This document shows positions 59,508 through 64,000 of a DNA stretch of 64,000 nt, in pieces. Position numbers and translations under genes: made by a program. Source of the DNA: Streptomyces sp. NBC_00162 (GTDB lineage Bacteria > Actinomycetota > Actinomycetes > Streptomycetales > Streptomycetaceae); the NCBI RefSeq assembly GCF_024611995.1, contig NZ_CP102509.1, forward strand, positions 7,750,001 to 7,814,000. Direction: 5' to 3'. The first letter of the stretch is position 1, and the number at the start of each line of letters is the position of its first letter. The notes below the pieces were generated by a model, which was not told where the DNA came from, searched no databases, and saw nothing but the letters and a program-made list of their open reading frames with translations.

Positions 59508-62500
59508 ATGTTCGGTTGGGCACTGCTCAAACTCTGGGGCTCGCTGAGGGCCGACACGTTCACGTGGCCGGAGCCGAGGGATCCGGTGGCGGCGGGGGAG
59601 CGCATCCGCAGGCTGGGCGCGCTGCCTGCCGAAGAACTCCTGCGCACCATCGACGGGGAGGGCGGGCCGCGGCATGAGCCGCTCTCCGCGGACCTGGTCG
59701 CGCTGGCGGCCGGTGCGGGCGTCGGCTGGCACGACGCCGAGACGGCCGAGGCGATGGCGGAGGTCCTGGCGGCCATCGGGATGGGCCTCGCGGCGTCGGG
59801 CGAAGGCCGCGACGCCCTCGATACGGGCGACCGCATACAGATCGAAGCCCATGTCCTGCGGGGGATCGCCGCCGACCGGGCCCAGGACGGCGAGGAGGCG
59901 CACCGGCAGTTCGCCCGGGCCGACCACCGGGGCAGCGCCGCGGGGTACCCGATCGCGGTGGCTCTGGGGCGCATCGGGATGCTCGCCACCGCGGAGAGCG
60001 CCCCGGCGGCCGATGACCTCCAAGGCGCCGTGGACCGGGCGCTGGAACCGCTGGAGGGCCTGGCACCGGGCCCTGCCCTCGAGGAGGTGCGCCGGGCGAC
60101 GCGGGCCAGGGTCTCGGCGCGGGACGCCGCAAGCCGTTGGTGGGCGAGCGCGGGGCGGGCCTCGGCGCGGCGCCGCCTGGAGCGCTGGCTGTACCAGCAC
60201 CGCGACGGCGGCCCGGAGGAACTGGTCCGGGCCCTGCTCCCCGGACTGGCGCGGTCCGTGGCCGAAGAGGACGGCCGGGTCGCGGACCGGGCGCGCGTGC
60301 TGGACGAGGCGTTCGCGGCCCACCCCCGGTTCGCCCTGTTCCGGGGGGCGCTGGGACGGCTCTACTACGACGTGGGCAGACCGGCGCTCGCGGTCGAGGT
60401 CCTGGAGCCCCTGCACGCGGCGCGGCCCGGGGACAGGTCCACGGCGGTCCGGCTCGCGCTGGCCTACGACAGCGCGGGCAGGGGAGAGCAGGCCGTCCCC
60501 GTGTTGCGCGCCCACCTGTCCGACCCGCCCGTTCCGGAGGACGAGGCGGTGCTGACGGTGCTCGTGGGCATCCTGCGCGACCTCGGTTCTCCCGAATACG
60601 CGGTGTGGGACGCCCATCTGGCCCGGATCCGCGGGGACGCCGGAATGATCGAGATGCTGCCGACGGCCGTGCGCAGCCGGCTCGCCCCGCCGTCGGCCCC
60701 GGCCCGGCTGCTGGCCCGGTTCGAGGACGGCACGCTCACCATCGATCCCGGTGCCGCCTCGCTGTCGCGTTCCCAGATGCAGGCGCACTTCCTCGCGGCG
60801 CTCTACGGGGGCAGCCCGAACGGCGGTGAGATGCTGGCCGGCCTCGCCGAGCGGGACCCCGCGATGGCCGCCGAGGTCGCCGGTCTGCTCGGAGTGGCGC
60901 CGGACGCGCCGGACGCGCCGGACGCGCCGGACGCGCCGGACGCGCCGGACGCGCCGGACGCGCCGGCGGCGGCAGCGGACCGTGCCGACGTGGACGAGAT
61001 CCTGAGGCGAGGGGACGAGCACTTCCAGCGCCGCGAGCTGACGCAGGCGGAGGCCTGCTACCGGCAGGCACGTGAGCTCGATCCGGACAGCGCCATGGCC
61101 CTGCTGTGGCTGGGAGACGTGCACTACGCGCGGCAGGAGAAGTCCGTCGCCCGCGTCTACTTCGAGGAGTCCCTGGCGACCGAGGAGACGCCGATGGCCT
61201 GGCGGTTCCTGGGCGATACGCTCGCCGCGGAGCCGACGACGGTGGAACGCGCCCGCGCCTGCTATCAGCGGGCCCTGGCCATGGATCCCGGCTACGGCGG
61301 CGCCCGGCAGGGCCTGGCGCGGCTCCCGCCCGCACCGGAACCCGCGTCCGCGCCCGCGTCCGCGGCCTTGGCCGTACCGTTACCCGAGCCCGCACCGGTC
61401 TTTGAGCCCGCACCGCCGCCCGGGCCGGCACCGGCACCCGGGCCCGCGCAGGCACCCGTAGCCGCCGAACCGATCCCCGGACCCGCCCGGGCACCCGAAC
61501 CCGTACCGGAATCCGTGGCCCGGCCGGCACGACCGCGGAGGAACGCGGCCCCGCCCCCGGAGGAGCCCCAACGCGACCCGGCGTTTGAGCGGTTGTCGGC
61601 TTCGGGGGTCCTGGCGCACGTGCCCGAGAAGCTCGAAGCGGTCATGAGGGAGAAGGACCCGTCCATCCCGGAGCTGCTGGACAGTCTCGAAGACGACGAG
61701 GCCTTCGCACGCTGGCAGGACAGGTGGCTCCCGGAGCACTTCGGTTACGTCTACACGGGGCTGTGGTCACTGGCCTGGCAGTGGAGCGCGAAGGCCGGGA
61801 ACACCCGCCGGGCACTGCTGATGGCCCAACGCCAGGCGCAGATCGCGGAGTCCTTGGAGAGCCAATGGGGCGGGAACACGGCGGAAGGGGCGGGCAAGGC
61901 CCTGCTCGTCACGACCGCCCTGGAGCACGTGGCGTCCATCCTGGGAGACCTCGGGCGGTACGACGAGGCCTACGCGGTCCTGCGCCCGGCCGAGACCTGG
62001 CTGGAGACCGACCGTGTCGAACGGGAGCGCGTCGGGCGGCCGCTCGAGGGCATGCTCGGCGGGTACATGGAGGAAGGGAACCCCAGAGTCGAGCTGTACC
62101 AGCGGCTGGCCGGGGCGGCCGAGCGCTGCGGCGCGCAGGAGGCTGCGGCAGGCCATCGCAGGCAGGCGGACGAATGGCGCGAGGAGGGCCCGCGCTCCGA
62201 CCAGGAGCGGATCCTGCGGATGATCTACGAATCGGTGGTCAGCCTGCGGGAGGGTGACGCCGACCGGGCCTTCCGCTTCCTGGACCTGGCGGGCCCGCTC
62301 GCCCAGCGTGAAGCGGCGTGGTCAACGGTCAAGCAGATCCTCGCGTTCGTCCACCACTCCCGCGCGAAGGCCCTCTCCGAGCTGGGCCTCGAGCGCACCG
62401 CGCTCCAGCACATCGCCGAGGCCCGGGCGTGCAACGCGGGCAACGCCGACCGGCTGTCGGCCGACTGGAGGGTCACCGCCGGGATCCTGGGCAAGCGCCC

Positions 62501-64000
62501 CGCCCTGGGTGATCCCCTCGAGGCGTACGAGCACGTCCTGCACCTGTCCGGCGTGCCCGGCCGGGACGGTGACCCGCTGCTGTGGCGGCCGCGCCGGGTG
62601 CCCGGCGAGCCGGTGCGCATCGAGCACCCCGAACGGGCCTGGGCGGTCATCGGCCCGATGGCTCGCGCCGCCTGGGACACCGGGGAGCCCGAGACCGCCG
62701 CGGCCGTTCTCGAACTCGGCGTCGACCTGGCCGACCTGGTGCGGGCCCAGCAGACCGACCCGGCGCTGCGGCGCCGGATCCAGGACGAGCGCGCCGACGT
62801 GTACGAACTGCTCACCCGCTACCGGGTCGACGGCTACGGCAGCACGGAGGCCGCGTTCACGGTCTCCGAGCGGCTGCGGGCACGGTCCCTGCTCGATGCC
62901 ATGAGCACGGCGGAACTCCGCGCGCCCACCGGAGTGCCGGGTGAACTGCTGGCCAGGGAAGCCGCCTTGCTGCGCGAGCGGACCGCCGTGGAACAGGCCC
63001 TGCACACCGACTGGGCCCTGCACCACGACATCGGGCGGAAGCTGGCAGCCGTGTGGACCGCCATCGCCGAGCGCTGCCCGGCGGCCGAGGAGTACGTCGC
63101 CATCCGCCGCGCGACGGTGACAGCACCGGGCGCCGTCCTCGAGGAACTCGCGGGTGAGCGGGTCGTGGTGGCCTCGTACGCGCAGCTCGGCGACGGCCGC
63201 ACCGTGCTGTTCACGCTCGACCCCCGCCACGGGCTCGCCGTCACCGGGATCGACGCGGACGGCGAGCGGATGCTCCGCTTCATCGCGGACAACCTCGGCA
63301 GCGCGGGCCGGGTCCGCGAGATGGCCATCGACATGCCGGGGCTCTTCCAGCAGGTGCTGGGCCCTCTCGTGGCCCCGCTGAAGGGGCTGACCGCCCCAGG
63401 GGACACCGTGCTGATCTGCCCGACGGGCGCCCTGCACAACGTACCGTTCCACGCCCTGTCACCAGACGGCGGCGCCACGCTCCTGGACCGCAACCCCGTC
63501 GGCTACCTGCCCAGCGTGTCCCTGCTCCGTACGCTCGGCCACCGCACGGCGGGCAACGGCAGGGGAGCCGTCGTGCTGGGAGACCCCGGCGGGGACCTGC
63601 CCCACGCCCGCTCCGAGGCGCGGCTGCTCGGTGCGCGCCTGGGGACCGATCCCCTGATCGGCGAGGCGGCCACCAGGGAGCGGGTCCTGCGTGACATGGC
63701 CGGCGCGGAGATCCTGCACGCCGCCTGCCACGCCTCGTTCCAGGACGACGATCCGCTCGCCTCCGGCCTGCTCCTCGCCGACGGCGTGCTCACCGGCCAC
63801 GACATACTCCGGCAGAACTGGCACGGGGTCCGGCTGGCGGTGCTCTCCGCCTGCGAGACGGGGCTGGGACGCACCGGCCGCACCGACGAGACGCTGGGCC
63901 TGAGCCGGGCCCTCCTGTTCGCCGGAGTACGGTCACTGATCATGAGCCTGTGGCGGGTCCCCGATGCGGCGACCGCCTCGATCATGGGCGACTTCCACGA
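59508..64000 (+). CDS. Large TPR-CHAT (caspase-like) protein, 3' end outside window
   Basis: At least 1497 residues from the ATG at 59508, open to the window end. The first 450 residues are helical. An APD nine-base repeat (near residues 464-486) precedes a TPR block (AEACYRQARELDPDSAMALLWLGDVHY). A Pro/Ala linker of about 90 residues follows, then more helical repeats. The C-terminal CHAT domain starts near residue 1280 (VAIRRATVTAPGAVL) and carries the catalytic pair His1408 in AACHASF and Cys1449 in LSACETGLG. CHAT proteases act in defence and programmed cell death systems. No partner gene is in view. Confidence 0.9.
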   Translation, partial: MFGWALLKLWGSLRADTFTWPEPRDPVAAGERIRRLGALPAEELLRTIDGEGGPRHEPLSADLVALAAGAGVGWHDAETAEAMAEVLAAIGMGLAASGEGRDALDTGDRIQIEAHVLRGIAADRAQDGEEAHRQFARADHRGSAAGYPIAVALGRIGMLATAESAPAADDLQGAVDRALEPLEGLAPGPALEEVRRATRARVSARDAASRWWASAGRASARRRLERWLYQHRDGGPEELVRALLPGLARSVAEEDGRVADRARVLDEAFAAHPRFALFRGALGRLYYDVGRPALAVEVLEPLHAARPGDRSTAVRLALAYDSAGRGEQAVPVLRAHLSDPPVPEDEAVLTVLVGILRDLGSPEYAVWDAHLARIRGDAGMIEMLPTAVRSRLAPPSAPARLLARFEDGTLTIDPGAASLSRSQMQAHFLAALYGGSPNGGEMLAGLAERDPAMAAEVAGLLGVAPDAPDAPDAPDAPDAPDAPDAPAAAADRADVDEILRRGDEHFQRRELTQAEACYRQARELDPDSAMALLWLGDVHYARQEKSVARVYFEESLATEETPMAWRFLGDTLAAEPTTVERARACYQRALAMDPGYGGARQGLARLPPAPEPASAPASAALAVPLPEPAPVFEPAPPPGPAPAPGPAQAPVAAEPIPGPARAPEPVPESVARPARPRRNAAPPPEEPQRDPAFERLSASGVLAHVPEKLEAVMREKDPSIPELLDSLEDDEAFARWQDRWLPEHFGYVYTGLWSLAWQWSAKAGNTRRALLMAQRQAQIAESLESQWGGNTAEGAGKALLVTTALEHVASILGDLGRYDEAYAVLRPAETWLETDRVERERVGRPLEGMLGGYMEEGNPRVELYQRLAGAAERCGAQEAAAGHRRQADEWREEGPRSDQERILRMIYESVVSLREGDADRAFRFLDLAGPLAQREAAWSTVKQILAFVHHSRAKALSELGLERTALQHIAEARACNAGNADRLSADWRVTAGILGKRPALGDPLEAYEHVLHLSGVPGRDGDPLLWRPRRVPGEPVRIEHPERAWAVIGPMARAAWDTGEPETAAAVLELGVDLADLVRAQQTDPALRRRIQDERADVYELLTRYRVDGYGSTEAAFTVSERLRARSLLDAMSTAELRAPTGVPGELLAREAALLRERTAVEQALHTDWALHHDIGRKLAAVWTAIAERCPAAEEYVAIRRATVTAPGAVLEELAGERVVVASYAQLGDGRTVLFTLDPRHGLAVTGIDADGERMLRFIADNLGSAGRVREMAIDMPGLFQQVLGPLVAPLKGLTAPGDTVLICPTGALHNVPFHALSPDGGATLLDRNPVGYLPSVSLLRTLGHRTAGNGRGAVVLGDPGGDLPHARSEARLLGARLGTDPLIGEAATRERVLRDMAGAEILHAACHASFQDDDPLASGLLLADGVLTGHDILRQNWHGVRLAVLSACETGLGRTGRTDETLGLSRALLFAGVRSLIMSLWRVPDAATASIMGDFH
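60897..60965 (+). repeat. Seven tandem copies of a 9-bp repeat inside the CHAT gene
   Basis: GCGCCGGAC is repeated seven times exactly from 60897 to 60959, plus six more bases, giving the peptide (Ala-Pro-Asp)7 before the TPR block. The reading frame is kept whatever the copy number, so it is a hinge that can change length by slippage. Confidence 0.9.

Noticed and set aside
60897..60965. Short tandem repeat considered as a CRISPR array.
   Set aside because: Units are 9 bp without spacers and keep the reading frame of a protein; it is a coding microsatellite.
1..64000. Insertion sequences, prophage, integrase genes, tRNA or rRNA genes.
   Set aside because: No transposase, integrase or phage motif and no recognisable RNA gene was seen on either strand. 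I cannot run a tRNA scan, so a short gene might be missed.

Overview
The window reads as chromosomal DNA of a Streptomyces or a close relative. GC content is very high and nearly every third codon position is G or C. It carries a chaplin, a mycothiol-dependent-isomerase-fold protein, Ser/Thr kinases, Tat and Sec secreted hydrolases, and Streptomyces-type small families (DUF6296, DUF6059, DUF5996). Calls rest on reading translated sequence and motifs by eye; no database search was run, so family names are recognition calls.

Layout. 1-558 is the N-terminal part of a membrane endonuclease/exonuclease/phosphatase protein. 708-5893 is an operon of a lipoprotein and two tandem Ser/Thr kinases, each fused to an extracytoplasmic type I periplasmic-binding domain. 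5866-8717 (minus) holds two secreted proteins, one a zinc metalloprotease with FnIII and ricin-like domains. 9159-15159 has a MazG-like protein, the remains of an ECF sigma factor gene, a propeller-amidohydrolase, an SGNH hydrolase with a PadR regulator, a SnoaL-like protein across a shared operator, and a tiny CxxC protein. 15348-19991 is a 1547-residue protein of unknown function. 20027-25257 has a methyltransferase and a likely 3-hydroxybutyrate set (dehydrogenase, MHS transporter, GAF/PucR-type regulator). 26141-31860 contains an orphan MurE-type ligase, a YciO/TsaC-type protein, DUF6296, an MFS exporter behind an apparent transcription attenuator, a PNPOx-like protein, DUF5996 and a UBP zinc finger. 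31963-41467 is mostly secreted or surface functions (GH5 cellulase, chaplin, beta-helix protein, Gly-rich protein, lipoprotein hydrolase), plus a MarR/SDR divergent pair, a methyltransferase and a phosphotransferase.

The most interesting part is 41590-59399, a compact biosynthetic cluster made only of free-standing parts. It has two adenylation enzymes, a stand-alone condensation domain, a stand-alone acyl carrier protein, a BtrH-like cysteine domain fused to a second carrier-like domain, a double ATP-grasp ligase, a NodU/CmcH-type carbamoyltransferase, a KamA-type radical SAM aminomutase, a PLP aminotransferase, a mycothiol-dependent-isomerase-fold protein, two acyl-CoA-dehydrogenase-like flavoenzymes and an MFS exporter. 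Most of the plus-strand genes overlap by ATGA/GTGA junctions. A plausible reading is that a beta-amino acid is made by the aminomutase, loaded on carrier proteins, oxidised while tethered, carbamoylated, and joined by amide bonds. I do not recognise the product. The divergent promoter region at 43562-43795 contains ten consecutive 11-bp units sharing an invariant GA, a layout like SARP activator sites but longer. A second 11-bp array lies at 46364-46418.

The window ends inside a large TPR-CHAT (caspase-like) protein at 59508-64000.
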